A DNA stretch of 64,000 nt from Tsukamurella pulmonis. Its GTDB lineage: Bacteria; Actinomycetota; Actinomycetes; Mycobacteriales; Mycobacteriaceae. Under the pieces are notes generated by a model. That model was not told the origin of the DNA, did no database searches, and saw only the letters and a list, made by a program, of their open reading frames with translations. A program made the position numbers and the translations under genes. Below, piece by piece: positions 25,244-34,280 of the stretch. The DNA is taken from assembly GCF_900103175.1 (NCBI RefSeq), contig NZ_FNLF01000002.1, positions 310,001 through 374,000 on the forward strand. The letters run 5' to 3'. How positions within the stretch are numbered: the stretch's first letter is position 1; each line of letters opens with the position of its first letter.

Positions 25244-25888
25244 GTGGACCTCCGAAGATTCCTCGACGGTCGTGGGGGTCAGCTCGGCTTCCTCACCTAC
25301 CAACACGCCTCCCTGGTGATCCAGTGCGTGCTGCTGGGAGTGCTGATCGCACTGGTGATCGCGTCGCTCGTGTACCGCACCCGCGCGGGCGCGGCCTTCG
25401 CCACCGCCATCGCCTCCGTCGGTATGACGGTGCCCTCCCTCGCCCTGCTGGCCCTGCTGCTGATCGTCTTCGGCCTGGGCGTGACCCCGTCGGTCACGAT
25501 GCTCACCTTCTACGCCACCCTGCCGATCCTGACCAGCGCCATCGTCGGCCTGCAGGCCGTGCCGCCGGCGCTGGTGGAGGCCGCCCGCGGGCTGGGGATG
25601 CCCCGCTGGCGGGTGCTGACCACCGTCGAGCTGCCGAACGCCTGGCCAGTGATCCTCACCGGGATCCGGGTCAGTACGCAGTTGGTGGTGGGTGTCGCCA
25701 CGGTGGTGGCCTACGTCCTGGGCCCCGGCCTGGGCTCCCTGATCTTCTCCGGCCTCGCCCGCCTCGGCGGTGCGGGCGCACTCGAATCCGCGTTGGTGGG
25801 CACCGTTCTCGTGGTGGCCGTCGCGCTCGTACTCGACGGTCTCCTGGTTCTGCTGGGCCGCCTCACCGTCTCGAAGGGACTGCGATGA
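25244..25888 (+). CDS. OpuC/ProW-type ABC transporter permease
   Basis: A 214-aa inner-membrane permease of the glycine betaine/carnitine/choline (OpuCB/YehW) type. It has about five helices and the binding-protein-dependent permease loop EAARGLGMPRWRVLTTVELPNAWPVILTG, which contacts the ATPase. The GTG is preceded by a probable leaderless promoter. It is the first gene of a four-gene operon whose members overlap by four bases each. Confidence 0.9.
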   Translation: MDLRRFLDGRGGQLGFLTYQHASLVIQCVLLGVLIALVIASLVYRTRAGAAFATAIASVGMTVPSLALLALLLIVFGLGVTPSVTMLTFYATLPILTSAIVGLQAVPPALVEAARGLGMPRWRVLTTVELPNAWPVILTGIRVSTQLVVGVATVVAYVLGPGLGSLIFSGLARLGGAGALESALVGTVLVVAVALVLDGLLVLLGRLTVSKGLR

Positions 25889-27057
25889 GTCAAACGACGG
25901 GCGTATCGATCGAGCTGGAGAAGGTGATCAAGCGCTACCGCGGGCAGGACAAGCCGGCGGTCAAGGAACTCTCCATCGCCATCGAGGCGGGGGAGACGGT
26001 GGCGATCGTCGGGCCGTCGGGCTGCGGCAAGACCACCACGCTGAAGATGATCAACCGGCTGATCGAGCCCACCTCCGGGCGCGTGCTGATCGGCGGCACG
26101 GACGTCACCAAGGCCGACGTCGACGACCTGCGACAGGGCATCGGCTACGTGGTGCAGGCCGGTGGCCTCTTCCCGCACTGGACGGTCGAGAAGAACATCG
26201 GCGCGGTGCCCGGGCTGCTCGGCTGGGACAAGGCCCGCACCCGGGCTCGCGTCATCGAGCTGCTCGAGCTCGTCGGGCTCGACCCGACGGAGTTCCTCGG
26301 CCGCTTCCCCAAGGAGATGTCGGGCGGCCAGCAGCAGCGCGTCGGCGTGGCCCGTGCCCTCGCGGCCGATCCGCCGGTCCTGCTCATGGACGAGCCCTTC
26401 GGCGCCGTCGACCCGATCACCCGTGTGCGCCTGCAGGATCAGCTGCTGGCGATCCAGGAGGACCTGCACAAGACGGTCGTGATCGTCACGCACGACGTCG
26501 ACGAGGCGATCAAGCTCGGAGATCGGGTGCTGATCCTCTCCGAGGGCGGCCAGATCGAGCAGTTCGGCACGCCCGAGGAGATCCTCACGGCTCCGGCCAA
26601 CGACTTCGTCGAGGAGTTCGTCGGCTCGGGCGCCACGCTCAAGCACCTCTCGCTCAGCTCCGTCGGTGAGATCCCCAGCGCCCCCGTGGTGCTCGCCCGT
26701 CCCGGTGATCCGTCCGAGGAGGTCGCCGCGCGCGCCAAGGAGGCAAGACTGAGCTGGGTGGTGGTGGTCGACGAGCACGACCGGCCCCGCGCCTGGCCCT
26801 CGGTCTCCGAGGTGCTCAGCAAGCCGGTGGTCTCGACGTACGTCGATCAGCGGCTCCCCGTCGCCGAGCGCACCGCGACCCTCGCGGATGCACTCGATCT
26901 GATGCTGGCGTCCAGCCAGGGCGGCGTGCTGGTCACCCACCGCGGCAAGGTCGTCGGCGCGCTCACCATCGAGCAGGTGGCGCAGCGGATCCGCGAGCGC
27001 CAGGCCATCGCCAATCCGGAACAGGCCGCCGACACCTACCGGGCGGCGCCGTCGTGA
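25885..27057 (+). CDS. OpuC/ProV-type ABC transporter ATPase
   Basis: A 390-aa ATP-binding subunit. Walker A is GPSGCGKTT, the signature is MSGGQQQRVGVARALA, Walker B is PVLLMDEPFGAVD, and the H-loop is in VTHDVDEAIKLGD. The C-terminal part (about 255-370) holds two CBS-like modules (RLSWVVVVDEHDRP, then GGVLVTHRGKVVGALT), which in OpuA/OpuCA sense ionic strength or cyclic di-AMP. It overlaps the permease genes on both sides (ATGA and GTGA). It energises uptake of a compatible solute such as glycine betaine. Confidence 0.92.
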   Translation: MSQTTGVSIELEKVIKRYRGQDKPAVKELSIAIEAGETVAIVGPSGCGKTTTLKMINRLIEPTSGRVLIGGTDVTKADVDDLRQGIGYVVQAGGLFPHWTVEKNIGAVPGLLGWDKARTRARVIELLELVGLDPTEFLGRFPKEMSGGQQQRVGVARALAADPPVLLMDEPFGAVDPITRVRLQDQLLAIQEDLHKTVVIVTHDVDEAIKLGDRVLILSEGGQIEQFGTPEEILTAPANDFVEEFVGSGATLKHLSLSSVGEIPSAPVVLARPGDPSEEVAARAKEARLSWVVVVDEHDRPRAWPSVSEVLSKPVVSTYVDQRLPVAERTATLADALDLMLASSQGGVLVTHRGKVVGALTIEQVAQRIRERQAIANPEQAADTYRAAPS

Positions 27058-27851
27058 CCGCCGCGGCGAAGGCGCCCAAGACACCGCGCATCGGCCCCAC
27101 GCCCCGGTTCGCCGGAGGCGTGCCGATCGACCTGGTCCTCGAGCCGCTACTGGTGGTCGTCGGGTTCGTCGGCTACCTCATCTGGCACGCGACACAGACC
27201 TTCTCGGAGACCGAGGCCGTGCAATTGCAGTGGTCCGCACTCGGCGAATCGGTGGCGCAGCACGTGTGGCTGACCGTGGTCTCCGCCGTGCTCGTGGTGC
27301 TCATCGCGATTCCGCTGGGAATCCTGGTGACCCGCAAGAAGTTCGCCCGCGTCGCGCCCGTCATCGTGGCGCTCGCCAACGTCGGCCAGGCAGCGCCCGT
27401 CCTGGGCATGGTCGTGCTGTTCGCCATGTGGTTCGGTACGGGGCGCTGGACCGCGGTCGCCGCGCTGGTGGTCTACGCCGTGCTGCCGATCCTGCAGAAC
27501 ACCGTCACCGGCCTGCGGCAGGTGGACGGCCGCGTGATCGAAGCCGCGCGGGGGCAGGGGTTCTCGGCCTTCGCAACGCTGGTCCGGGTGGAGCTGCCGC
27601 TCTCGGTGCCGGTGATCCTGCACGGCGTGCGGACCGCGCTGGTGATCCTCGTCGGCACCGCCACCCTGGGCACCTTCATCGGTGCCGGCGGCCTCGGCGT
27701 GCTCATCACCACCGGCGTCACGCTGTACCTGCCGCCGCTGCTCTTCTCGGGCGCCCTGCTCGTCGCGCTGCTCGCGCTCGCCATCGACTGGCTGGCCCGG
27801 CTCGCCGAGTACCTGCTGGCGCCGCGTGGCCTGCGCGGGGTGACCGCGTGA
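27054..27851 (+). CDS. OpuC/ProW-type ABC transporter permease, second subunit
   Basis: A 265-aa permease with about six helices and the coupling loop EAARGQGFSAFATLVRVELPLSVPVILHG. It is longer than the first permease because of a 60-residue N-terminal region with an extra helix. The GTG overlaps the ATPase stop, and its own stop overlaps the binding-protein start. It presumably forms a heterodimer with the permease at 25244. Confidence 0.9.
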   Translation: MTAAAKAPKTPRIGPTPRFAGGVPIDLVLEPLLVVVGFVGYLIWHATQTFSETEAVQLQWSALGESVAQHVWLTVVSAVLVVLIAIPLGILVTRKKFARVAPVIVALANVGQAAPVLGMVVLFAMWFGTGRWTAVAALVVYAVLPILQNTVTGLRQVDGRVIEAARGQGFSAFATLVRVELPLSVPVILHGVRTALVILVGTATLGTFIGAGGLGVLITTGVTLYLPPLLFSGALLVALLALAIDWLARLAEYLLAPRGLRGVTA

Positions 27852-28822
27852 GCGGGCGGGCGCGCGTGCGGCGCGCACTGCTGCCGGTGCTGACCGCGCT
27901 GTCTCTGGTCCTCGCCGGCTGCGGGCTGGAGAGCTCGTCCGGCCACTTCGTGCACGCCGAGCCCGTCGACGGGCAGCGCCCGCTCGCGGGCGCGAAGATC
28001 TCCGTCACCTCGAAGTCCTTCTCCGAGGGCATCCTGCTCGGCAAGATCAGCACCACGATCCTGCAGGCCGCAGGCGCGGAGATCACCGACCTCACCAACG
28101 CGCCGGGGTCGATGTCGTCCCGCGGAGCGATGACCAGCGGTGCCGCCGACGTCTCCTGGGAGTACACGGGCACCATCTGGGTGAGCTACCTCAAGCAGAC
28201 CGAGACGATCAGCGATTCCGCCGCGCTCTGGACCCGCGTGCGCGACGCGGAGCGGGCCAACGGCATCGAGGTGCTCAGCCCGGCCCCGTTCAACAACACC
28301 TACGCCTTCGCGGTGACCCCCGCGCAGAAGGCGCAGCTGAACCTGAACACCCTCAGCGACCTGTTCCGGCTGCCGCCGGCGCAGCGCTCGCTGTGCGTGG
28401 ATCCCGAGTTCCAGTCCCGCCCCGACGGCCTCGGGAGACTGCTCGAGAAGTACGAGGTGCCGCTCGGCGGCGCGACGCCGGCGAACACCGTCACCACGAT
28501 GGACGCGGGCGTCATCTACTCCGCGATCTCGGGCGACACCTGCCTCGCGGGCGACGTCTACGCCACCGACGGCCGCATCCGGAAGCTGGGCCTGCAGCTG
28601 CTCGAGGACGACCGGAAGTTCTTCCTGCCGTACGACGGCGTCCCCGAGGTGCGCTCGGATGCGCTGGCGAAGTACCCCGCCATCAAGGACGTGCTGGGGA
28701 AGGTGAGCGCGCTGCTGACCAACGAGACGATGCAGGAGCTCAACGGGAAGATCGACATCGACGGCAAGGACCCCGCCGACGTGGCGGCCACCTGGCTCCG
28801 CGAGGTCGGCCTCGTCCGCTGA
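27848..28822 (+). CDS. OpuCC/ProX-type osmoprotectant-binding lipoprotein
   Basis: A 324-aa substrate-binding protein with signal peptide and lipobox VLAGC (about residue 21). The mature protein matches the OpuAC/OsmX type: KISVTSKSFSEGILLGKI near its start, and a GAADVSWEYTGTIWV segment with aromatic residues suited to a quaternary-ammonium cage. It is the last gene of the operon. It would deliver betaine, choline or a related solute, perhaps including ectoine given the catabolic genes at the end of the window (inference). Confidence 0.9.
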   Translation: MSGRARVRRALLPVLTALSLVLAGCGLESSSGHFVHAEPVDGQRPLAGAKISVTSKSFSEGILLGKISTTILQAAGAEITDLTNAPGSMSSRGAMTSGAADVSWEYTGTIWVSYLKQTETISDSAALWTRVRDAERANGIEVLSPAPFNNTYAFAVTPAQKAQLNLNTLSDLFRLPPAQRSLCVDPEFQSRPDGLGRLLEKYEVPLGGATPANTVTTMDAGVIYSAISGDTCLAGDVYATDGRIRKLGLQLLEDDRKFFLPYDGVPEVRSDALAKYPAIKDVLGKVSALLTNETMQELNGKIDIDGKDPADVAATWLREVGLVR

Positions 28823-28899
28823 GCCCGGCTCGAGGGTGCTTTCGGTCGCGCTGAGCGCAATGGTTCACCGGGGCCGCGTGCCGTCCGACACTGAGTCGC

Positions 28900-29775
28900 A
28901 TGACGCAGCACGCACCGGACCTGTTGGCGCTCACCGCGACCGAAGCGGCCAAGGTGTGTGCGGGCCATTACGACCGCGTGATCCCCACCGACTGGCCGGT
29001 GGGCGAGCGGTGGGCGACCCGGCTCTGGGGCGACGACGACGTGGACGTCTGGCTGATCAGCTGGGTGCCCGAACGCTCGACCGAACTGCACGATCACGCC
29101 GGCTCGGCGGGTGCGCTGACGGTGGTCTCGGGAGCGCTCGCCGAACGACTCTGGGACGGCGAGGCGCTGCGCGAGCGCCGCATCGACGCGGGCGGGCAGG
29201 CCGCGTTCGACCGCGGCTGGGTGCACGACGTGACCCGGCATGCGGACGCGCACGACGCCGCGACGGGGGAGGCGGCCACACCCACCCTCTCGGTGCACGC
29301 CTATTCGCCGCCGCTGACCGCGATGTCGTACTACGAGGTCACCCCCGGCGGTAGGCTCCGCAGGGTGCGCAGCGAACTGACCGACGAGCCGGAGGGCCCC
29401 ACCGGCGGGCACGGCGTCGACGAACTCCTGGCGAGCGCCCGGGACCGGATCGACCGCGTCGAGGCCGTCGACCTGGCCGCCGAGCTCGAGGCGGGCGCGA
29501 TCCTCGTCGACACCCGCCCGGCGGCGCAGCGCGCCGAGGAGGGGGAGATCGACGGTGCCCTCGTGATCGAGCGCAACGTGCTCGAGTGGCGGCTGGATCC
29601 CACCTCGGACGCCCGCGTCCCCGAGGCCACCGGCTGGGACGTGCGCTGGATCGTCATGTGCTCGGAGGGCTACTCCAGCTCGCTGGCCGCCGCGGCCCTG
29701 CGGGACATCGGTCTGCACCGCGCGGCGGATCTCGCCGGCGGCTACCGCGCCGTCGCGGCGGATCGGGTGCGCTGA
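28900..29775 (+). CDS. Cysteine dioxygenase-rhodanese fusion protein
   Basis: A 291-aa cytoplasmic fusion. Residues 1-155 form a cupin of the cysteine dioxygenase type, with iron ligands in ELHDHAGSAGAL and a later SVHAYSPPLTAMSYYEV. Residues 175-290 form a rhodanese domain with active-site cysteine in VMCSEGYSSSLAAAALRDIG. The cupin would oxidise cysteine or another thiol to a sulfinate, while the rhodanese carries persulfide sulfur. Coupling both in one chain suggests thiol/persulfide detoxification. It is a single gene between the OpuC operon and an ABM-domain protein. No Shine-Dalgarno is evident. Confidence 0.85.
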   Translation: MTQHAPDLLALTATEAAKVCAGHYDRVIPTDWPVGERWATRLWGDDDVDVWLISWVPERSTELHDHAGSAGALTVVSGALAERLWDGEALRERRIDAGGQAAFDRGWVHDVTRHADAHDAATGEAATPTLSVHAYSPPLTAMSYYEVTPGGRLRRVRSELTDEPEGPTGGHGVDELLASARDRIDRVEAVDLAAELEAGAILVDTRPAAQRAEEGEIDGALVIERNVLEWRLDPTSDARVPEATGWDVRWIVMCSEGYSSSLAAAALRDIGLHRAADLAGGYRAVAADRVR

Positions 29776-29826
29776 ACCCGTTCGGCGCGCTAGCATCCGG
29801 GCGAAACCCGCCCGTGAGGAGAGATC

Positions 29827-30108
29827 GTGACCGTACTCGTATCCGCCGCCGTCAAGCCCACCACGGAGGGACGCGACGCGGTGCGCGCGGCGATCCGGGC
29901 CGCGCTCCCGCTCGTCCGGCAGGAACCGGGCTGCATCTCCTACAACGCTGCGGAGACCGAGACCGAGTTCTTCTTCACCGAGGAGTGGGAGAGCCCGGAG
30001 GCGCTGCGCGAGCACGCCGCGGGCCCGGCCTTCACGGAGATGATGCAGACCGTCGGCGCGCTGCTGGTGGAGCCGTTGGAACTGCGTACCGGCGCCCCGC
30101 TGGACTGA
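29827..30108 (+). CDS. Antibiotic biosynthesis monooxygenase (ABM) domain protein
   Basis: A 93-aa single-domain protein of the ABM dimeric alpha-beta barrel family. Recognisable patterns are LVRQEPGCISYNAAETETEFFFTEEWES and AHL-like packing near EHAAGPAFTEMM. Members act as small cofactor-free monooxygenases or as binding proteins in quinone or haem metabolism. The GTG at 29827 follows GAGGAGA. No partner gene indicates its substrate. Confidence 0.82.
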   Translation: MTVLVSAAVKPTTEGRDAVRAAIRAALPLVRQEPGCISYNAAETETEFFFTEEWESPEALREHAAGPAFTEMMQTVGALLVEPLELRTGAPLD

Positions 30109-30172
30109 CGCGGCGGTGCCCGGCCCGTCGCGCCACGCGTCGCAGGCCGTCCGGATTCGCTAGATTGACGGC

Positions 30173-30853
30173 ATGCAGGTACAGCTCCGTCACAATCCGT
30201 CGTTCACCATGGCCCGGTGCCAGCTGGCCCCGAACGAGCCGATGACCGTCGAGTCCGGTGCGATGGTCGCCCATTCGGCGGGGATGAACCTGCAGTCGCA
30301 GGCGCAGGGCGGCATCATGCAGGGGCTCAAGCGCAGCCTGCTCTCCGGCGAGTCCTTCTTCGTCTCCACGTTCACCGCGCCCCAGCAGGGCGGCTGGGTG
30401 GACATCGCCGGCACCCTCCCCGGCGACATCGCCGTGCTGCAGATCCAGCCGGACCGGCCCTACTACGTGACCCGGGGCGGCTGGCTCGCCAGCTCGCACG
30501 GCGTGCAGACCACGACCCAGTTCGGCGGCGCGCGCACCTTCTTCGGCGGCGAGGGCGCGTTCGGCCTGCAGGCCGCCGGCCAGGGCGAGGTCCTGGTGGC
30601 CTGCTACGGCGCGATCGACGTGATCGACCTGCATCCGGGTGAGCAGGTGGTGATCGACACCGGCCACGTGGTGGCCTACGACCTGAACATGCAGTTCACC
30701 ATGCGGCGCGCCGTTCAGGGGAAGTGGATCCAGTCCATGAAGTCCGGCGAGGGAATGGTCTTCGAATTCACCGGCCCGGGCCGAGTGCTGCTGCAGTCCC
30801 GTAATCCGCGCGGGCTCGAGGGGTGGGTGCGATCGGTCGCTCCGTCGGCCTGA
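30173..30853 (+). CDS. AIM24-family protein
   Basis: A 226-aa beta-rich protein of the AIM24/DUF124 family, with MTVESGAMVAHSAGMNLQSQAQGGIMQGLKRSLLSGESFFVSTFTA-type spacing and a closing GRVLLQSRNPRGL. Its biochemical function is unknown; the fold is a trimeric beta roll related to tryptophan RNA-binding attenuator. It is probably leaderless because TAGATT ends six bases before the ATG. Confidence 0.85.
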   Translation: MQVQLRHNPSFTMARCQLAPNEPMTVESGAMVAHSAGMNLQSQAQGGIMQGLKRSLLSGESFFVSTFTAPQQGGWVDIAGTLPGDIAVLQIQPDRPYYVTRGGWLASSHGVQTTTQFGGARTFFGGEGAFGLQAAGQGEVLVACYGAIDVIDLHPGEQVVIDTGHVVAYDLNMQFTMRRAVQGKWIQSMKSGEGMVFEFTGPGRVLLQSRNPRGLEGWVRSVAPSA

Positions 30854-30953
30854 GTGGCCGAACCGTCATCCGGCGGCGAAGCCCCAGGTCGGGCAGTCTA
30901 GTTCGGCTCCCCGGGCACGGGGTCAGTTCGCCCGAGATTTGACCGGCGCTATG

Positions 30954-30972
30954 GCCACTGTGATCTAGTGGC
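30954..30972. promoter_or_regulatory. Inverted repeat before the BCCT transporter
   Basis: GCCACT-N7-AGTGGC ends three bases before the ATG at 30976. TTGACC at 30939-30944 is a candidate -35, with GATCTA 17 bases on as -10 inside the repeat. The position is right for a repressor operator. The regulator is unknown. Confidence 0.4.
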
Positions 30973-30975
30973 ATC

Positions 30976-32748
30976 ATGGCTACTGTAACTAATAAGGCAG
31001 GAGACCATCGCCGGACGACCGATTGGGTCGTTTTCGGTGTGACGGCCGCTGCGGTTCTGGCGTTCGTCCTCTGGGGTTTCCTGGATTCGGACGGGTTGAA
31101 GCAAACGACCTCCGACGTCCTCAATTGGATCATCACTGATTTGGGTTGGCTGTTCCTGATTTCAGCCAGCTTCTTCGTTCTGTTCGCAGTCTTTCTGGCC
31201 TTCTCCCGTTTCGGCCGCATCCCGCTGGGACGCGACGGGGAGCGCCCCGAGTTCAAGACCGTCTCCTGGATCGCGATGATGTTCAGCGCGGGCATGGGCA
31301 TCGGCCTGATGTTCTTCGGCGCCGCGGAGCCGATCTACCACTTCGTGGGCGCGCCCCCCGGCATGGACGCCCACGACGTGGCGGTCGCCATGGCGACCAC
31401 CATGTTCCACTGGGGATTCCATCCGTGGGCGATCTACGCCGTGGTCGGCCTGGCCATCGCCTACAGCACCTACCGCTGCGGGCGCAGCCAGCTGATCAGC
31501 TCGGTGTTCGCGCCGATCTTCAACCGCACCGGCGGGCACGGCGTGGGCGGCCGGATCATCGACATCCTGGCCATCTTCGCCACGCTCTTCGGCACCACCG
31601 CCTCGCTGGGCCTCGGCGCGGCGCAGGTCGGTGCGGGCCTGGAGCGGCTCGGCTGGGCCGAGGACGGCTCGAGCAAGCTGCTGCTCGTCGCCATCATCGC
31701 GCTCCTGACGCTGGCCTTCGTGGCGTCCGCGGTGTCGGGCGTGGCCAAGGGCATCCAGTGGCTGTCGAACACCAACATGGTGCTCGCCCTGGTGCTCGCG
31801 GTCTTCGTCTTCGTGGTCGGCCCGACCGTGTTCATCCTGAACCTGCTGCCCACGTCGATGGGCGCGTACGCGGCGGACTTCATGGACATGTCGGCCCGCT
31901 CGGCCGCCAACGAGCCGGAGGCGGGCAAGTGGCTCGCCTCGTGGACCATCTTCTACTGGGCGTGGTGGGTCAGCTGGACCCCGTTCGTCGGCCTGTTCCT
32001 CGCGAAGATCTCCCGCGGCCGCACCATCCGCGAGTTCGTCATCGGCGTGATGGCGGTGCCCACCCTGGTGTCGCTGGTGTGGTTCGCCGTCTTCGGCGGC
32101 ACGGCGATCAACCAGGAGCAGGCGGGCCTCGGCATCAGCAAGGCCGAGAACGAGGAGGTCATGCTCTTCGACGTCCTCGGCAACCTGCCCTGGCCCACGA
32201 TCACCGCGTTCCTGGTGGTGCTCCTCGTCGGCATCTTCTTCGTCTCCGGTGCGGACTCCGCGTCCATCGTGATGGGCACGCTCTCGCAGCGAGGCGCGGA
32301 GGAGCCGAACCGGTTGATCACCATCTTCTGGGGTGTGCTCACCGGTACCGTTGCGGCCCTGCTGCTCTGGGTGAGCGGCGACGACGCGTTGACGGGCATC
32401 AAACAGATGGCGATCATCGCGGCGGCCCCCTTCCTCGTGGTGATGGTCGGCATGTGCGCGGGCCTGATGATGGACCTGTGGCACGACCCGCTCATCGTGG
32501 CGGAGCGCGCACACCGCGAGGAGCTCGGCGAGCGCATGCGGTGGCACGCCAACACGCTCGCGGTGACCGACGACAGCACCGACGTGCTGCCGTCGGAGGA
32601 CCTGCCCGTCTACTCGGACGGCGAGGTCCCGGAGGATCTGTACCACCCGCCGCACACCGGCGAGCTGGTCACGATCGAGGTCTACGATGCCGATCACTCC
32701 GGTCCGATCGAGGTCGATATCGAGACCAAGAGCGACGACTCCCGGTAG
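30976..32748 (+). CDS. BCCT-family betaine/choline/carnitine transporter
   Basis: A 590-aa sodium- or proton-coupled transporter with 12 expected helices. The family signature is FYWAWWVSWTPFVGLFLAKISRGRTIREF, holding the tryptophan box that binds quaternary ammonium, together with an MGIGLMFFGAAEP glycine motif. The hydrophilic acidic C-terminal tail of about 80 residues resembles the osmosensing tail of BetP. The first codons are unusually AT-rich for this region. With the OpuC system it gives two independent routes for compatible-solute uptake. Confidence 0.93.
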   Translation: MATVTNKAGDHRRTTDWVVFGVTAAAVLAFVLWGFLDSDGLKQTTSDVLNWIITDLGWLFLISASFFVLFAVFLAFSRFGRIPLGRDGERPEFKTVSWIAMMFSAGMGIGLMFFGAAEPIYHFVGAPPGMDAHDVAVAMATTMFHWGFHPWAIYAVVGLAIAYSTYRCGRSQLISSVFAPIFNRTGGHGVGGRIIDILAIFATLFGTTASLGLGAAQVGAGLERLGWAEDGSSKLLLVAIIALLTLAFVASAVSGVAKGIQWLSNTNMVLALVLAVFVFVVGPTVFILNLLPTSMGAYAADFMDMSARSAANEPEAGKWLASWTIFYWAWWVSWTPFVGLFLAKISRGRTIREFVIGVMAVPTLVSLVWFAVFGGTAINQEQAGLGISKAENEEVMLFDVLGNLPWPTITAFLVVLLVGIFFVSGADSASIVMGTLSQRGAEEPNRLITIFWGVLTGTVAALLLWVSGDDALTGIKQMAIIAAAPFLVVMVGMCAGLMMDLWHDPLIVAERAHREELGERMRWHANTLAVTDDSTDVLPSEDLPVYSDGEVPEDLYHPPHTGELVTIEVYDADHSGPIEVDIETKSDDSR

Positions 32749-32758
32749 ACAAGGGGGT

Positions 32759-34252
32759 ATGACCTCCTCTGTCACCGTCGAGACCCGTTCCGGCCGCGTC
32801 CGCGGCACCGTCGAGCAGGGAGTGGCACGCTTCCTGGGCCTGCCCTACGCAGCCCCGCTCGACGGTGCCGGGTGGCTCCTGCCGGCCTCCCCGCCCGCGC
32901 CGTGGGCGGGGGAGCGGGACGCCTCCGCCTTCGGCCCGACGGTGCCCAAGCCGGGCTACCAGGGCCCCGTCGCCGAGATCCTCACGGCCGAGCCGGACTT
33001 CCCGGGGGCGGAGTGCCTTAACCTCAACGTGTGGGCGCCGGAGGGCGCTGAGCGGCTACCGGTGTTCGTCTGGATCCACGGCGGGGCCTTCCGCAACGGC
33101 AGCGGCCGCAGCGGCTACTACGACGGCGCCGCCTTCGCCCGCGACGGCGTCGTGTGCGTCACGATCAACTACCGCCTCGGCGCGCTGGGCTTCCTCGATA
33201 CCGGCGACGCGCACACCAACCTCGGTCTGCGCGACCAGATCATGGCCCTGCAGTGGGTCCGCGAGAACATCGCCGCGTTCGGCGGGGATCCGTCCCGCGT
33301 CACCGTCGCCGGCGAGTCCGCCGGGGCGATGAGCGTCGGCTCGCTGCTCGGATCACCCCTGGCGCAGGGCCTGTTCGCGCAGGCCGTGCTGCAGAGCGGC
33401 GCCGGGCACCACGCCCTGAGCCGCGAGACCGCGCAGAAGGTCACCCGCGCCCTCGCCGAGCGGCTCGGGATCGAGCCCGTCCGCGCGGCCTTCGCCGCCG
33501 TGCCGCCCGCCGCGCTGATCGACGCGACCACCGCGCTGGACGCCGAGATCCAGGCGAACCCCGACCCGACCGTCTGGGGTGAGCTCACGCGCAACGTGAT
33601 GATCTTCGAGCCCGTGATCGACGGCGACGTGCTGCCCACGCTCCCGATCGACGCGATCCGGGGCGGTGCGGGCGCCGACGTCCGGGTCCTGGTGGGCGCC
33701 AACGCCGATGAGGCGCGCTTCTTCGTCGTTCCCGGCGGCCTGATCGACCTGCTGCCCGAGGAGGCGCTCGCACCCACCGCCGCGAAGTACGGACTGCCCG
33801 ACCCTGCGGCCGCGGTCGCCGCCTACCGCGCGGCCGAGCCCGGAGCATCGCCCGGGGACCTGTTCTGCCGCATCATGGCCGACTGGTTCTTCGGCATCCC
33901 CGCAGTGCGGATCGCCGAGGCGCGCGAGCACGCGCCCGCCACGACCCACTTCTACCGCTTCGACGAGCCGTCCACGGCCCTCGGGGGCCGCCTCGGGGCC
34001 TGCCACGCCGTCGAGCTGGCCTTCGCGTTCGACAACCTGCACGCCGACGGCGTCACGAATCTGACCGGCCCCGCGCCCTCGCAGGCCGTCGCCGACGAGA
34101 CGCACGGCGCCTGGGTGCGATTCGCGCGCGGCGAGGACCCGGGCTGGGCGCCCTACCTCCCCGCCCGCACCGTGCGGGTGTTCGGCGGGGAGGGCGGCAC
34201 CGTCGTCGATCCCGCGCCGGAGCTCCGCGCCCTGTGGGACGGAGTGCGCTAG
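32759..34252 (+). CDS. Type-B carboxylesterase (para-nitrobenzyl esterase-like)
   Basis: A 497-aa alpha/beta hydrolase of the carboxylesterase type-B family. The oxyanion-hole motif WIHGGAFRNGSG and nucleophile elbow GESAGAMS (Ser187) are clear. The acid residue probably lies near GANADEARF, and the His is in GACHAVELAFAF. No signal peptide is visible, so it is cytoplasmic. The ATG at 32759 lies 10 bases after the BCCT stop and follows AAGGGGG. It hydrolyses short esters; the natural substrate is unknown. It is convergent with embB. Confidence 0.9.
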   Translation: MTSSVTVETRSGRVRGTVEQGVARFLGLPYAAPLDGAGWLLPASPPAPWAGERDASAFGPTVPKPGYQGPVAEILTAEPDFPGAECLNLNVWAPEGAERLPVFVWIHGGAFRNGSGRSGYYDGAAFARDGVVCVTINYRLGALGFLDTGDAHTNLGLRDQIMALQWVRENIAAFGGDPSRVTVAGESAGAMSVGSLLGSPLAQGLFAQAVLQSGAGHHALSRETAQKVTRALAERLGIEPVRAAFAAVPPAALIDATTALDAEIQANPDPTVWGELTRNVMIFEPVIDGDVLPTLPIDAIRGGAGADVRVLVGANADEARFFVVPGGLIDLLPEEALAPTAAKYGLPDPAAAVAAYRAAEPGASPGDLFCRIMADWFFGIPAVRIAEAREHAPATTHFYRFDEPSTALGGRLGACHAVELAFAFDNLHADGVTNLTGPAPSQAVADETHGAWVRFARGEDPGWAPYLPARTVRVFGGEGGTVVDPAPELRALWDGVR

Positions 34253-34280
34253 CGCGGACCGGCCGGTGCGCCGTCGCCGA

